The notes under the pieces: model-generated
Seen by the model: only the letters and a program-made list of their open reading frames with translations
The model's database searches: none
Told to the model about the DNA's origin: nothing
Translations under genes and position numbers: made by a program
Part shown: positions 1-8,513 of the stretch, in pieces
Layout: each line of letters starts with the position of its first letter
How positions within the stretch are numbered: the first letter of the stretch is position 1
NCBI RefSeq assembly: GCF_022024175.1
Contig: NZ_CP091794.1
Coordinates: 2,480,001-2,544,000, forward strand
Direction of reading: 5' to 3'
Origin: Prevotella communis
Lineage (GTDB): Bacteria > Bacteroidota > Bacteroidia > Bacteroidales > Bacteroidaceae
Length of the DNA: 64,000 nucleotides

Positions 1-1253
1 AAGAAAGGCTGTTCTGCCGTTGTTTCCACCTGTGATGCCATTTGGAATATTTGCTCGTCGTTCAAATCTTCGTAACCAGTCATATCCTTGTCATAGTCGA
101 ACTTCGAGTACATCTTTTCAATTCCATAACGCAAGTTCATCTTGTCCTGTTCCCAAAACGTCGGCGACGTGGGTACAATAACGTGCGAATGTTTTAGTCG
201 GCCAGCATTTATCAAAGCTGCCGGCAAACCATAGAGCATCTTGTCCTTAACAATATTGACAGTTATCTCCGACTTCAGCGGCAACAGGCCCGTCATATAG
301 ATAAATTGCCCATCAGACGACTCGCCCATCTCAATATTAGGACACATATGTCCATTATAAAACACCATACTATCGCGTTTCAAGCTATTCAGGAAGGGTG
401 TAATTTCCTTGCCATCCACTTTCAGGTCTGACGTTACCGACAGGTACGATTCAACAATAATGAATATCAAATTCTTGGTCCCCATGACAGTGGGTTTTGT
501 CGTTCGTTGCCCATAGTCAGTAAATTCCTGTTCAATATCCGCCTTCTGACTTTCGTCCAACTCCCAATCCCTCTGTATAAAATCATCGTTACACACCAAC
601 GCACGCCTCAGGAAACCGCTGCGATACAGCATATTGTTGGGTGCCTGCGCATATTGCTGCTTGGTTGGCGAGAAACGAATAAAAGATGTTTTCAAGTCAT
701 GATCATGTAGCAAGTCCAACATCAGGATGGAGATCAAGACACCTGCCAGCATCGTACCCCACAACAATCCTATCGTCTTCAGCCACAGCCTCTTCAAGTC
801 CTCCTTATTGTAGCGTTTATACAACCAACCGAAGAGGATAGCCCAAAGGATATAGAATAAGTCATGCCAACGAAAGCCTGTCAGTGTGCTATCTATTACG
901 TCGCTGTCATTCAAGTTGCCCACCTGTAGAATTACCAGATTGGGCAGATAGTAGCCAAAAAAGCGCGAATAGAGCACGTTGCAGAAGGAGAGCAATGCCG
1001 TTAAAATGAATGTCATCAACAATGCCCTCTTTACCCTACCCCTCATCAGTAGCATACTCAGCAGGAAGAAGGACGTTGCATCAATCAGACACGAAAAAAC
1101 ATTGCTCATTATAGCATCCACCTTAAACGGATACTCATATTCCACCGTCAATACCATCTGTCCATGCATAGACAAGAGATTGACCACCGACAAACCAAAC
1201 AACAATAAAAACTTCCTATTCCAGGTTACTTTTTGTAAATATGTTGACAACAT
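1..1253 (-). CDS. LtaS-like membrane sulfatase-fold phosphotransferase (3' end cut by window edge)
   Basis: I translated this from the reverse strand; it runs off the left edge, so about 417 N-terminal residues are present. The first ~170 residues form several hydrophobic segments (for example NRKFLLLFGLSVVNLL), as in lipoteichoic-acid-synthase-like alkaline-phosphatase-superfamily enzymes. The periplasmic domain then shows LIFIIVESY (metal-binding Glu region), GESSDGQFIYMTGLLPL and PTSPTFWEQDKMNLRYG, all familiar from this family in Bacteroidetes. Such enzymes move phosphoglycerol or phosphoethanolamine-type groups onto glycans or lipids; the substrate here is unknown. The ATG at 1253 is 15 bp after the stop of the upstream acyltransferase gene, so the two are probably one minus-strand operon of surface-glycan modifiers next to the polysaccharide cluster. 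Family is fairly certain; substrate is not. Confidence 0.8.
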   Translation of the reverse strand, partial: MLSTYLQKVTWNRKFLLLFGLSVVNLLSMHGQMVLTVEYEYPFKVDAIMSNVFSCLIDATSFFLLSMLLMRGRVKRALLMTFILTALLSFCNVLYSRFFGYYLPNLVILQVGNLNDSDVIDSTLTGFRWHDLFYILWAILFGWLYKRYNKEDLKRLWLKTIGLLWGTMLAGVLISILMLDLLHDHDLKTSFIRFSPTKQQYAQAPNNMLYRSGFLRRALVCNDDFIQRDWELDESQKADIEQEFTDYGQRTTKPTVMGTKNLIFIIVESYLSVTSDLKVDGKEITPFLNSLKRDSMVFYNGHMCPNIEMGESSDGQFIYMTGLLPLKSEITVNIVKDKMLYGLPAALINAGRLKHSHVIVPTSPTFWEQDKMNLRYGIEKMYSKFDYDKDMTGYEDLNDEQIFQMASQVETTAEQPF

Positions 1254-1268
1254 ATCAATCCGTTATAA

Positions 1269-2330
1269 TCATTTTTTGATACCTTTACACAAACTGTGCT
1301 TTAATCCCGAACCAATAACAGGAACAGCAACACCAACAACCAGGTAGCCAATCCACCAACCTTGAGTATTATAAGGCCTCAATACCGGGAATTCTGCCAA
1401 TTGCTCAATCGGGAGACCATAATAGGCAATTATGATCAAACTAACTATTTTGAAGGACAAGAAATGCCATGTCAATATTTCTATCGTCTTATTACCGATA
1501 TTTGAAATAAAGCTAGAAAGACGGTGTGTTTTTCCAGTCAGATATTTGGAAACCATCATCACAACGATAGAGCCAGCTATTGCTGAGATAAAATAGGGAA
1601 TGGTATGAGTCCATATCATATCTAGCATATCGCCACGCCAGTACACACTTCCCAACAGCAATAATAAAGCACAGCCAAGGAGAACAAGCCTACTGTACTT
1701 GTCAACGATTTCTTCTATCGAATATGACTTATAGAGGTAACCTGCCATCATACATGATACAGCAAAGAGCTCCTTCGGACCACAGTAGATATTGACAACA
1801 GGAATCCCCTTAAAATATAGCAAGACACTTAGCAGCAAGGTAACGACTCCTCCGATAATGGGAATTTTCAGTTTTAGTAGTCCATAGAAAATGAAAGAGG
1901 CAAAAAACATCGTATGCAAGAACCAGTAGCCGCCCAACAATTGTTCGTTACCACTGAGGCAAAAGAATATAAAGAATGTCTTTTTCAGATAATCAGACAC
2001 ACTATATAACTGAGAGACTTCTCCCTCGAAACCAAAAGTATCATTATAGATATTTAAATGAAAAAAGATGTTATGCAATAAAAGGAATATCAAGCTCCAC
2101 TTAACAAATGGGACATATATTCTACTGACACGTTTTTGGGCATAATTCCTAAAATTCTCCAAATGACTCACTCTGAAACAATAGCCAGAGAGAAAGAAAA
2201 ACAAAGGCATATGGAACATATAGATTACTGTATAGCCATAAACGGAAAAGAATGTATGTCCCAAAACCATCAACATAATGCCGATGCCTTTAGCAAAAGA
2301 CACAGAATTATAAAATTGTATATTATTCAT
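1269..2330 (-). CDS. acyltransferase family 3 membrane protein
   Basis: This 353-residue integral membrane protein belongs to the acyltransferase-3 (OafA/NodX-like) family. The signature lies at the N-terminus: SFAKGIGIMLMVLGHTFF, with the conserved His, then FHMPLFFFLSGYCFR. About ten hydrophobic segments follow. These enzymes O-acylate (usually acetylate) extracytoplasmic sugars. I start the gene at the ATG at 2330 rather than the upstream ATG at 2384, because a TACCTTTG promoter box at 2356-2349 lies between them. It is followed by the LtaS-like gene after 15 bp and is divergent from the glycosyltransferase cluster. A role in decorating the locally made polysaccharide is inference from position. 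Confidence 0.85.
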   Translation of the reverse strand: MNNIQFYNSVSFAKGIGIMLMVLGHTFFSVYGYTVIYMFHMPLFFFLSGYCFRVSHLENFRNYAQKRVSRIYVPFVKWSLIFLLLHNIFFHLNIYNDTFGFEGEVSQLYSVSDYLKKTFFIFFCLSGNEQLLGGYWFLHTMFFASFIFYGLLKLKIPIIGGVVTLLLSVLLYFKGIPVVNIYCGPKELFAVSCMMAGYLYKSYSIEEIVDKYSRLVLLGCALLLLLGSVYWRGDMLDMIWTHTIPYFISAIAGSIVVMMVSKYLTGKTHRLSSFISNIGNKTIEILTWHFLSFKIVSLIIIAYYGLPIEQLAEFPVLRPYNTQGWWIGYLVVGVAVPVIGSGLKHSLCKGIKK

Positions 2331-2348
2331 CGAATTTACATTATTATG

Positions 2349-2356
2349 CAAAGGTA
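2349..2356 (-). promoter_or_regulatory. -7 promoter box for acyltransferase/LtaS-like operon
   Basis: The minus strand reads TACCTTTG, matching the Bacteroidetes -7 consensus TAnnTTTG, 18 bp before the ATG at 2330. No well-spaced -33 TTTG was seen. It rules out the upstream in-frame ATG at 2384 as the start. Confidence 0.6.
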
Positions 2357-2428
2357 CGAAGTATTTCTGTACAATCTGTTGCACCCACGTTAATTATATT
2401 TAAATTCTTATCTGCAATGAGCATATTC

Positions 2429-2460
2429 TTTGCTGCAATAAAGAGAATTTTATACTTTTG
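2429..2460 (+). promoter_or_regulatory. promoter of the polysaccharide cluster (TTTG-N20-TACTTTTG)
   Basis: TTTG at 2429-2432 and TACTTTTG at 2453-2460 are separated by exactly 20 bp, a full match to the Bacteroidetes housekeeping promoter. The ATG of the first glycosyltransferase is at 2468, only 7 bp after the -7 box, so the transcript would be almost leaderless. An in-frame ATG at 2417 lies upstream of the promoter and is not the start. Confidence 0.75.
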
Positions 2461-2467
2461 CATAACT

Positions 2468-3364
2468 ATGACTGTATCTATCATCATTGTCAATTACAAT
2501 ACGCTGCATGTTCTAAAACCGTGTCTGGATAGCATTATAGAACATACCATCGGTATCGATTACGAGATTATTGTCGTTGACAATGGTTCCACTGATGGCT
2601 CTATCGAGGTCTTATCTCAAGATAATCGCATAACCCTTATTCAAACAGGCGAAAATCTAGGTTTTGGCAAAGCCAACAACAAGGGACTAGAACAAGCGAA
2701 AGGAAAATATATCCTCTTTCTCAACTCTGACACACTGCTCAGAAACAATGCCATTAAGATATTCTATGATTTCGCCGAACAGTTTCAGGGCAAGCTTGGT
2801 GCATTAGGATGTATATTAGAAGACAGACAGGGAAATTGGATCCATTCCTATGGACAGTTTCCGAAAATGAAAGACGATTTCCAAAAATTCCTTTGGATTC
2901 CCATTCTAAAAGGATTGCATCTGTATAATTCTCCAGTTATTAAGTATCCCAAGCAATGGCTGATTGTTGACTACGTAACAGGTGCTGACCTATTTGTCCG
3001 TCGAGAGGTTTTGGATGAGTGTGGTGCTTTTCATCCAGCTTTTTTCATGTATTGCGAGGAGTCCGAGATGGAGCATCGATTCAATCTACATGACTACGAT
3101 AATGTACTACTCAATGGCCCTAGAATCATCCACCTCGAAGGCGAAGGCGGCAAAGACGGAAAGAGTAGCAGATTTATACGAGATACCTATAGACAACAAA
3201 AAAGTGAATACATTTATTTCAAGCTTACAGAGCCTCGTTGGAAATACTTTCTCTATCGTACTATCCACCCGGTGTTAAGACTAACTGTATGGCTCAATCC
3301 TAATGTATCATTTGCAGACAAATGGAAATTCACTAAGCAATTATACGTTTCGATAAAACTTTAA
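2468..3364 (+). CDS. glycosyltransferase family 2 (rhamnosyltransferase-like)
   Basis: This 298-residue GT-A fold enzyme opens with TVSIIIVNYNTLHVLKPCL and has DNGSTDGS, the acidic FLNSDTLL in the DXD position, and a C-terminal GADLFVRREVLDECGAF...EESEMEHRF block. That arrangement is typical of WbbL-like rhamnosyl/galactofuranosyl transferases that build surface glycans from nucleotide sugars at the cytoplasmic face. It is the first gene of the plus-strand cluster, with 4 bp to the next gene. A protein that begins at the consensus core plus a promoter immediately upstream supports the 2468 start. Donor and acceptor sugars cannot be told from sequence. Confidence 0.88.
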   Translation: MTVSIIIVNYNTLHVLKPCLDSIIEHTIGIDYEIIVVDNGSTDGSIEVLSQDNRITLIQTGENLGFGKANNKGLEQAKGKYILFLNSDTLLRNNAIKIFYDFAEQFQGKLGALGCILEDRQGNWIHSYGQFPKMKDDFQKFLWIPILKGLHLYNSPVIKYPKQWLIVDYVTGADLFVRREVLDECGAFHPAFFMYCEESEMEHRFNLHDYDNVLLNGPRIIHLEGEGGKDGKSSRFIRDTYRQQKSEYIYFKLTEPRWKYFLYRTIHPVLRLTVWLNPNVSFADKWKFTKQLYVSIKL

Positions 3365-3368
3365 TAAT

Positions 3369-4505
3369 ATGAGCATTCTCATTGACGGTCGAATATGGTC
3401 CCTTTTCTCTGCTGGTGTTGGGACGTTCTTTACCTGTGCCATCATGGAATGGGCGAAGCAGAGAAAAAACGACATATTTTATATTATACTACCCAAAGGA
3501 CTTGATACAAGATACGAGCTATCATCAATCCCAGACAATATAAAACTGCTTGATTATTCAAAGCAGTTTCCCAAAAGACTGCCGAACATCATCATTCTGC
3601 AACTATTAGTGCCCTACCTTTGTAGGAAACTACACATCAACATGTATTATTCACCAGTGCCTCACCTACCCTACTTCATTCCCTCAAAGGTAAAGACAAT
3701 GGTGACCATTCATGATGTTGTCAATATTGAGATGGCTCAGACTATGTCATGGACTAACCGACTGGCTACCAGTATCTTTTTCGGACAAGCAATCAAAAAA
3801 GCGAACTTCCTATGGACCAACTCCTATTATACGAAATCAAAAGTGGAAGCATATTACCCCTCACGCCACTGCAAGGAGATATTTACAGGCGATGCTGCCG
3901 ACAGGAATATATTTTTTCGCAGGACGCTGTCTGAAGACAAAAAGCTGCAAATAAAACAAGCATTCGGCATCAAGCATCCATTCATTCTATTTGTCGGCTC
4001 TCTGGAACCGAGAAAGAATCTTAAGTTCTTATTAAACATCATACCCAATCTCTACAAGGAGCATGGCATTCAATTGGTGGTGGTAGGCGGAAAAGGTTGG
4101 AAGAACACGGATCTTAAAGACATCATAGAATCACCGTCTTTTCCAAAAGAGTCAACCATTTTCTGTGGTTATGTTAGCAATGAAGACTTAGTTATGCTAT
4201 ATCATACTGCCGCTTGTTTTGTATCTTGTGCACTAATGGAAGGATTTGGAATGCCTCAATTGGAAGCTTTATTATGCGGATGCCCTGTTGTTACTGCTCA
4301 TAACACGGCCATGATAGAAGTGGCCAAAGGGAAAGACGGTGCTGTTACAGTAGAAGGATACGACAAAGAAAAATGGATACATGCAATCGTAAAGATGCTA
4401 CAAGAACGACCTAATGTCAATTTGCAGCAATTATCTGACTATCATTGGGGTAACATTATCGACAGATTAACTTCTTATCTTTCGCACACTACATCTCATA
4501 CATAG
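3369..4505 (+). CDS. glycosyltransferase family 4 (GT-B)
   Basis: This 378-residue GT-B enzyme has the GT4 C-terminal domain: FVGSLEPRKNLKFLL near residue 215, the family's phosphate-binding loop, and EGFGMPQLEALLCGCPVV near 290-307, the E-x7-E nucleotide-sugar motif. The N-terminal half carries VTIHDVVNIE, typical of mannosyltransferase-like GT4 proteins. It probably adds one sugar to the lipid-linked repeat unit of the capsule or exopolysaccharide. It lies 4 bp after the GT2 gene and 89 bp before the next one. That 89-bp AT-rich gap shows no convincing promoter or terminator. Confidence 0.88.
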   Translation: MSILIDGRIWSLFSAGVGTFFTCAIMEWAKQRKNDIFYIILPKGLDTRYELSSIPDNIKLLDYSKQFPKRLPNIIILQLLVPYLCRKLHINMYYSPVPHLPYFIPSKVKTMVTIHDVVNIEMAQTMSWTNRLATSIFFGQAIKKANFLWTNSYYTKSKVEAYYPSRHCKEIFTGDAADRNIFFRRTLSEDKKLQIKQAFGIKHPFILFVGSLEPRKNLKFLLNIIPNLYKEHGIQLVVVGGKGWKNTDLKDIIESPSFPKESTIFCGYVSNEDLVMLYHTAACFVSCALMEGFGMPQLEALLCGCPVVTAHNTAMIEVAKGKDGAVTVEGYDKEKWIHAIVKMLQERPNVNLQQLSDYHWGNIIDRLTSYLSHTTSHT

Positions 4506-4594
4506 GTTCAATTTCTACAAACTACTTAATACAAAAATAACACAATAAAAAAAACATTGTAACGTTATATCATTATAAAACAACTCAGCTGCAC

Positions 4595-5713
4595 ATGCAA
4601 AAAACCATACTCCATATTTCCAAATATTACCATCCCTATATTGGGGGCATCGAAACCTTGGTCAAGTCTATGGCCGAGGGGTTAACGGAATATCGTAATA
4701 TTGTCATCTGCTTTGCCACTGACGGAAAAGATACCGTAGATATCATTAATGGTGTCACAGTATATCGTGTCAAAGTCAATTTCTCCATAATGAGTCAAGA
4801 CGTAGCCATAGGGTATTACCGGACATTAAAGAAATTGATAGCAGAATACAAGCCGCAATATGCTCATGTCCACTGCCCTAACCCCTACGTCTACCCATTA
4901 GTGCTCAAAGCCATCCACCCTGATACAAAACTAATTCTGCATTGGCATTCGGATATTCTATCTAAAGGCATTGTTTATAGACTTGTCAAACCGTTCGAGA
5001 GTGCTATATTGAAACGTGCTGATCTCATCGTCACCACCAGTCCGAACTACATTCATCCATCAAGTCCCATCTATCAATACAAAGGAAAGACGAGCGTAGT
5101 TCAAAGCGGTATTGTATTGGACAATTTCAATTTAAAAGATGGGGATGAAAGACGCATAACTGAGATAAAAACACAATACGGGAACAAACCAATTGTGTTT
5201 CTCTTTGGCCGCCACATTCCTTATAAAGGCATCGACTGGTTAATGAAGATTGAAAAGCAGGTCAAAAGCGACTGTCAGTTTATCATTGCCGGTAGCGGTC
5301 CGCTAACCAAAGAGTTAATGAAAAAAAACACATCGTCCCGTATCACCTTTACAGGTAAACTAAGTACGGATGACCTACGCTGTTATATCCATGCAGCGGA
5401 TATCTTTTCCTTCACCTCTAACACTAAAGCAGAAGCATTAGGATTGGCGTTGGCTGAAGCAATGTACTGCCGTTGTACCCCTATTGTTTTCCATCTAGAA
5501 GGTTCTGGTGTGAATTGGGTCTCCATCAAAGATCAAACAGGACTGGAAATACCTTTAGGCGACATTTCTGGTTATGCTAAGGCTATCGACAATCTATTAA
5601 ATAACCATTCATTAAGAGAAAGACTTGCCGAGGCTGCGCATCAACGTGTCATAGATATGTTCACAGAGCAGAAATCTGTTAGCATCATGAAAGCCATTTA
5701 CGAACAATTGTAA
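4595..5713 (+). CDS. glycosyltransferase family 4 (GT-B)
   Basis: This 372-residue GT4 protein has an N-terminal domain (HISKYYHPYIGGIETLVKS, the Gly-rich acceptor-side loop) and a C-terminal domain (FLFGRHIPYKGIDWLMK, then TKAEALGLALAEAMYCRC near residues 276-294 as the E-x7-E motif). It most resembles enzymes transferring mannose or N-acetylglucosamine onto lipid-linked glycans. It is 13 bp upstream of a further GT4 gene and is presumably in the same operon. The sugar specificity is unknown. Confidence 0.87.
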   Translation: MQKTILHISKYYHPYIGGIETLVKSMAEGLTEYRNIVICFATDGKDTVDIINGVTVYRVKVNFSIMSQDVAIGYYRTLKKLIAEYKPQYAHVHCPNPYVYPLVLKAIHPDTKLILHWHSDILSKGIVYRLVKPFESAILKRADLIVTTSPNYIHPSSPIYQYKGKTSVVQSGIVLDNFNLKDGDERRITEIKTQYGNKPIVFLFGRHIPYKGIDWLMKIEKQVKSDCQFIIAGSGPLTKELMKKNTSSRITFTGKLSTDDLRCYIHAADIFSFTSNTKAEALGLALAEAMYCRCTPIVFHLEGSGVNWVSIKDQTGLEIPLGDISGYAKAIDNLLNNHSLRERLAEAAHQRVIDMFTEQKSVSIMKAIYEQL

Positions 5714-5726
5714 GAAGCGAAAGACT

Positions 5727-6785
5727 ATGAGTCGGATTTATGTCAACGGACGATTTCTCACACGACCCATAACAGGAGTGGAGCGTTATGCATATATGAT
5801 ATGTAAAACGCTGGTAGAGATGGGCACAGATTTCACGATTATTTGTCCTAACTCTCCCCTTATGTCATGCTATGATGTCGGCAATCTTCCTATCGTTCAT
5901 TACGGATTCGGCCGGTCTCATTTATGGGAGCAATTTGTACTACCCTTCTATTTCATCGGAAAGAAAGACTACTTCATGTTTTCTTTTACGGGATTAGGGA
6001 GTATTCTCCTCCGTAACAAGATAATGACTATACACGACCTTTCGTTCCTTGATAATCCCCAATGGTTTTCCAAAGGTTATTATTGGTGGTACAAACTGAT
6101 GACCCCCTTGGCTGTCAGAACTTCAAAACATATCATCACGGTTAGTGAGTTCTCAAAAAAAGAGATTCTTCGTTTCTATCCTTTTATCAAGGAAGAGAAC
6201 ATCAGTATCGCCTATAATGCTGCTGATGAGAAGTTCTTTCACTTTCAGTTACAAGATAGCGTTCCCACCAAACCTTTTGCCCTGACCGTTTCATCTCTCG
6301 ACCCTCGCAAGAACTTTGGCCGTCTTATTGAAGCATTCAAAGATATCAAGGGATGTTCTCTGTTTATAGTTGGTTCTCACAATCGAATTTTCACACAGGA
6401 AGGCAGTATGACTGCCATAAAAGACACCATCCATTTTCTTGGCAGGGTCTCTGATGAAGAATTAGTCCGACTTTATAATCAGGCAATCTGTTTCATTTTT
6501 CCTTCCTTATATGAGGGATTTGGTCTACCTGTCATTGAGGCTATGAAGTGCGGTTGTCCTGTACTCGTATCTGATATTCCCGTATTGAGAGAGGTCTGTG
6601 GAGAAGCTGCTATATATTTTAACCCACACCATATTGAAGATATAAGGAATACAATAGAGCAGTTTCTGAAAAAGAATGACACTCTTCGCCCCACCGTCAT
6701 TGCAAAAGGATATGAAAATGCCAATAGATTTTCATGGGAGAAAACCGCAAAAAAAATCATTCTATTGGCTCAACATTATAAATAA
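5727..6785 (+). CDS. glycosyltransferase family 4 (GT-B)
   Basis: This 352-residue GT4 enzyme begins with RIYVNGRFLTRPITGVERYA, a start shared by many Bacteroidetes capsule mannosyl/rhamnosyl transferases. It carries TVSSLDPRKNFGRLIEAF near residue 187 and EGFGLPVIEAMKCGCPVLVS near 262 (E-x7-E). TIHDLSFLDNPQWFS in the N-terminal half is also family-typical. It is the last of four consecutive glycosyltransferases and is 6 bp upstream of the heptose kinase. One hypothesis is that it, or a neighbour, uses the GDP-heptose made by the following three genes. That is inferred from order only. Confidence 0.88.
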   Translation: MSRIYVNGRFLTRPITGVERYAYMICKTLVEMGTDFTIICPNSPLMSCYDVGNLPIVHYGFGRSHLWEQFVLPFYFIGKKDYFMFSFTGLGSILLRNKIMTIHDLSFLDNPQWFSKGYYWWYKLMTPLAVRTSKHIITVSEFSKKEILRFYPFIKEENISIAYNAADEKFFHFQLQDSVPTKPFALTVSSLDPRKNFGRLIEAFKDIKGCSLFIVGSHNRIFTQEGSMTAIKDTIHFLGRVSDEELVRLYNQAICFIFPSLYEGFGLPVIEAMKCGCPVLVSDIPVLREVCGEAAIYFNPHHIEDIRNTIEQFLKKNDTLRPTVIAKGYENANRFSWEKTAKKIILLAQHYK

Positions 6786-6791
6786 CGAACT

Positions 6792-7841
6792 ATGATTATA
6801 CGCAGTAAAGCACCATTAAGATTAGGACTTGCAGGAGGAGGATCAGATGTAGCCCCCTATTGTGATATCTATGGAGGTTTAGTACTCAATGCCACCATCA
6901 ATCTCTATGCCTATTGTACCATAGAAGAGACAAATGACGCACAGATTACCATCCATTCCTTTGATGCAGATGTCCACAAGTCATATCCATTATCCAACTC
7001 ATTAGAGATTGATGGACAAGCCAGCCTCATCAAGGGGGTATACAACAGGGTTTACCGTGATTTCCATCTACAACCGCAAGCATTCAAGATCACCACCTAC
7101 AATGATGCACCAGCAGGCTCTGGATTAGGAACCTCATCAACTATGGTTGTTTGCATTCTAAAAGCTTTTGTGGAATGGAAAGGATTGCCGTTGGGTGATT
7201 ATGAGATAGCCAAGTTGGCATACGAAATAGAACGGAAAGACCTAATGCTGAGTGGTGGGAAACAAGATCAATATGCCGCCTCCTTCGGAGGATTCAATTA
7301 TATTGAGTTTATGAAGGATGATATCGCCATCGTCAATCCACTGAAAATCAAGCGTTGGATAATTGATGAGTTGGAAGCCTCCATGCTTCTTTACTTCACA
7401 GGACGCTCTCGTTCATCAGCTGCCATTATCGACGAACAGAAGAAAAACACTGAGGGAGGTAATAGCAATGCCATTGAAGCAATGCACCGTATCAAACAGA
7501 GTGCCATTGACACCAAGCTTGCTCTTTTGAAAGGTGATATTGATGCTTTTGCCGATATTCTGCGTGAGGCATGGGAAAACAAGAAGAAGATGGCAAACAA
7601 CATTTCGAACCCCATCATTCAAGAAGCGATGGATGTTGCCCTTCAGGCTGGTGCCAAAGCAGGAAAGGTATCTGGAGCCGGTGGCGGTGGATTCATCATG
7701 TTCGTAGTAGAGCCTACGCGAAAGAAGGAAGTAGAACAGGCCCTATCAAAATTGGATGGATTTGTCATGCCTTTTAACTTCAGCGATGGTGGTGCACACG
7801 GCTGGAAGATTTACGATACAGACAATGTTAAAGCATTCTAA
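6792..7841 (+). CDS. hddA: D-glycero-D-manno-heptose 7-phosphate kinase (GHMP family)
   Basis: This 349-residue GHMP-superfamily kinase shows RSKAPLRLGLAGGGSDV at the start, the ATP loop PAGSGLGTSSTM near residue 105, and the C-terminal KVSGAGGGGFIMF near 290. HddA phosphorylates sedoheptulose-derived D,D-heptose 7-phosphate at C1 to give the alpha 1,7-bisphosphate on the GDP-heptose route. The assignment is strengthened by the next two genes, GmhA and a fused HddC-GmhB, which complete the pathway. Genes are 6 bp apart on each side. A related fucokinase-type GHMP kinase is the alternative, but the context argues for heptose. Confidence 0.88.
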   Translation: MIIRSKAPLRLGLAGGGSDVAPYCDIYGGLVLNATINLYAYCTIEETNDAQITIHSFDADVHKSYPLSNSLEIDGQASLIKGVYNRVYRDFHLQPQAFKITTYNDAPAGSGLGTSSTMVVCILKAFVEWKGLPLGDYEIAKLAYEIERKDLMLSGGKQDQYAASFGGFNYIEFMKDDIAIVNPLKIKRWIIDELEASMLLYFTGRSRSSAAIIDEQKKNTEGGNSNAIEAMHRIKQSAIDTKLALLKGDIDAFADILREAWENKKKMANNISNPIIQEAMDVALQAGAKAGKVSGAGGGGFIMFVVEPTRKKEVEQALSKLDGFVMPFNFSDGGAHGWKIYDTDNVKAF

Positions 7842-7847
7842 ATATAT

Positions 7848-8495
7848 ATGGAGGAAAATATCAACAAACATATTGACAATCTGATAGACCGTTATCCAAA
7901 ACTGATAGTCTGTCGCAATTCTATTCAAGAAGCTTACAACACCCTGAAGCAAGCCTACACAGATGGTCGCAAGCTATTGGTCTGTGGCAATGGGGGTTCA
8001 GCATCTGATAGCGAGCATATTGTTGGTGAATTGATGAAAGAGTTCAAGCTCAAGAGGGAAGTGTTCAAAGACCAAGCTGAAGCCCTGAGAACTATCGACC
8101 CTGAGTTGGGCGAAATTCTGGCTAAACACCTGCAGGGAGCGCTTCCTGCCATAGCTTTAACTGGTCATTCTTCGCTGACCACAGCATTTATGAACGATAG
8201 TAATCCTGAACTCATCTTTGCACAGCAAGTCAATGGCTATGGCAAACCCCACGATGTATTCTTAGGCATATCTACATCAGGAAATAGCCGTAACGTGCTC
8301 TTTGCTGCTGTAGCTGCAAAATCAAAAGGGTTACACGTTATCGGACTGACTGGCCAGCGTGACAGCAAGCTGAAAGAGCTGGCAGACATCTGCATCCAGG
8401 TGCCGGAGACTGAAACCTATAAAATACAGGAACTGCACCTTCCTGTCTATCATTGTCTCTGCTTAATGTTAGAAGAGCATTTCTTCGGTAAATAA
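7848..8495 (+). CDS. gmhA: phosphoheptose isomerase (SIS domain)
   Basis: This 215-residue SIS-domain protein converts sedoheptulose 7-phosphate to D,D-heptose 7-phosphate, the first step of heptose nucleotide synthesis. The core CGNGGSASDSEHIVGELM near residues 43-61 carries the sugar-phosphate-binding Ser residues and the acidic/His residues of GmhA; FLGISTSGNSRNVLFA is the second SIS loop. It is slightly longer than the usual ~195 residues because of an insert after KEFKLKREVF. The gene is 6 bp after hddA and 18 bp before the fused hddC-gmhB, so all three are co-transcribed. Confidence 0.9.
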   Translation: MEENINKHIDNLIDRYPKLIVCRNSIQEAYNTLKQAYTDGRKLLVCGNGGSASDSEHIVGELMKEFKLKREVFKDQAEALRTIDPELGEILAKHLQGALPAIALTGHSSLTTAFMNDSNPELIFAQQVNGYGKPHDVFLGISTSGNSRNVLFAAVAAKSKGLHVIGLTGQRDSKLKELADICIQVPETETYKIQELHLPVYHCLCLMLEEHFFGK

Positions 8496-8513
8496 CAAAT
8501 AAAGGAAGGAATT

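Noticed and set aside
4506-4594. Internal promoter in the polysaccharide cluster
   Set aside because: No TAnnTTTG box or terminator is visible in this AT-rich 89-bp gap, so read-through from upstream is assumed.
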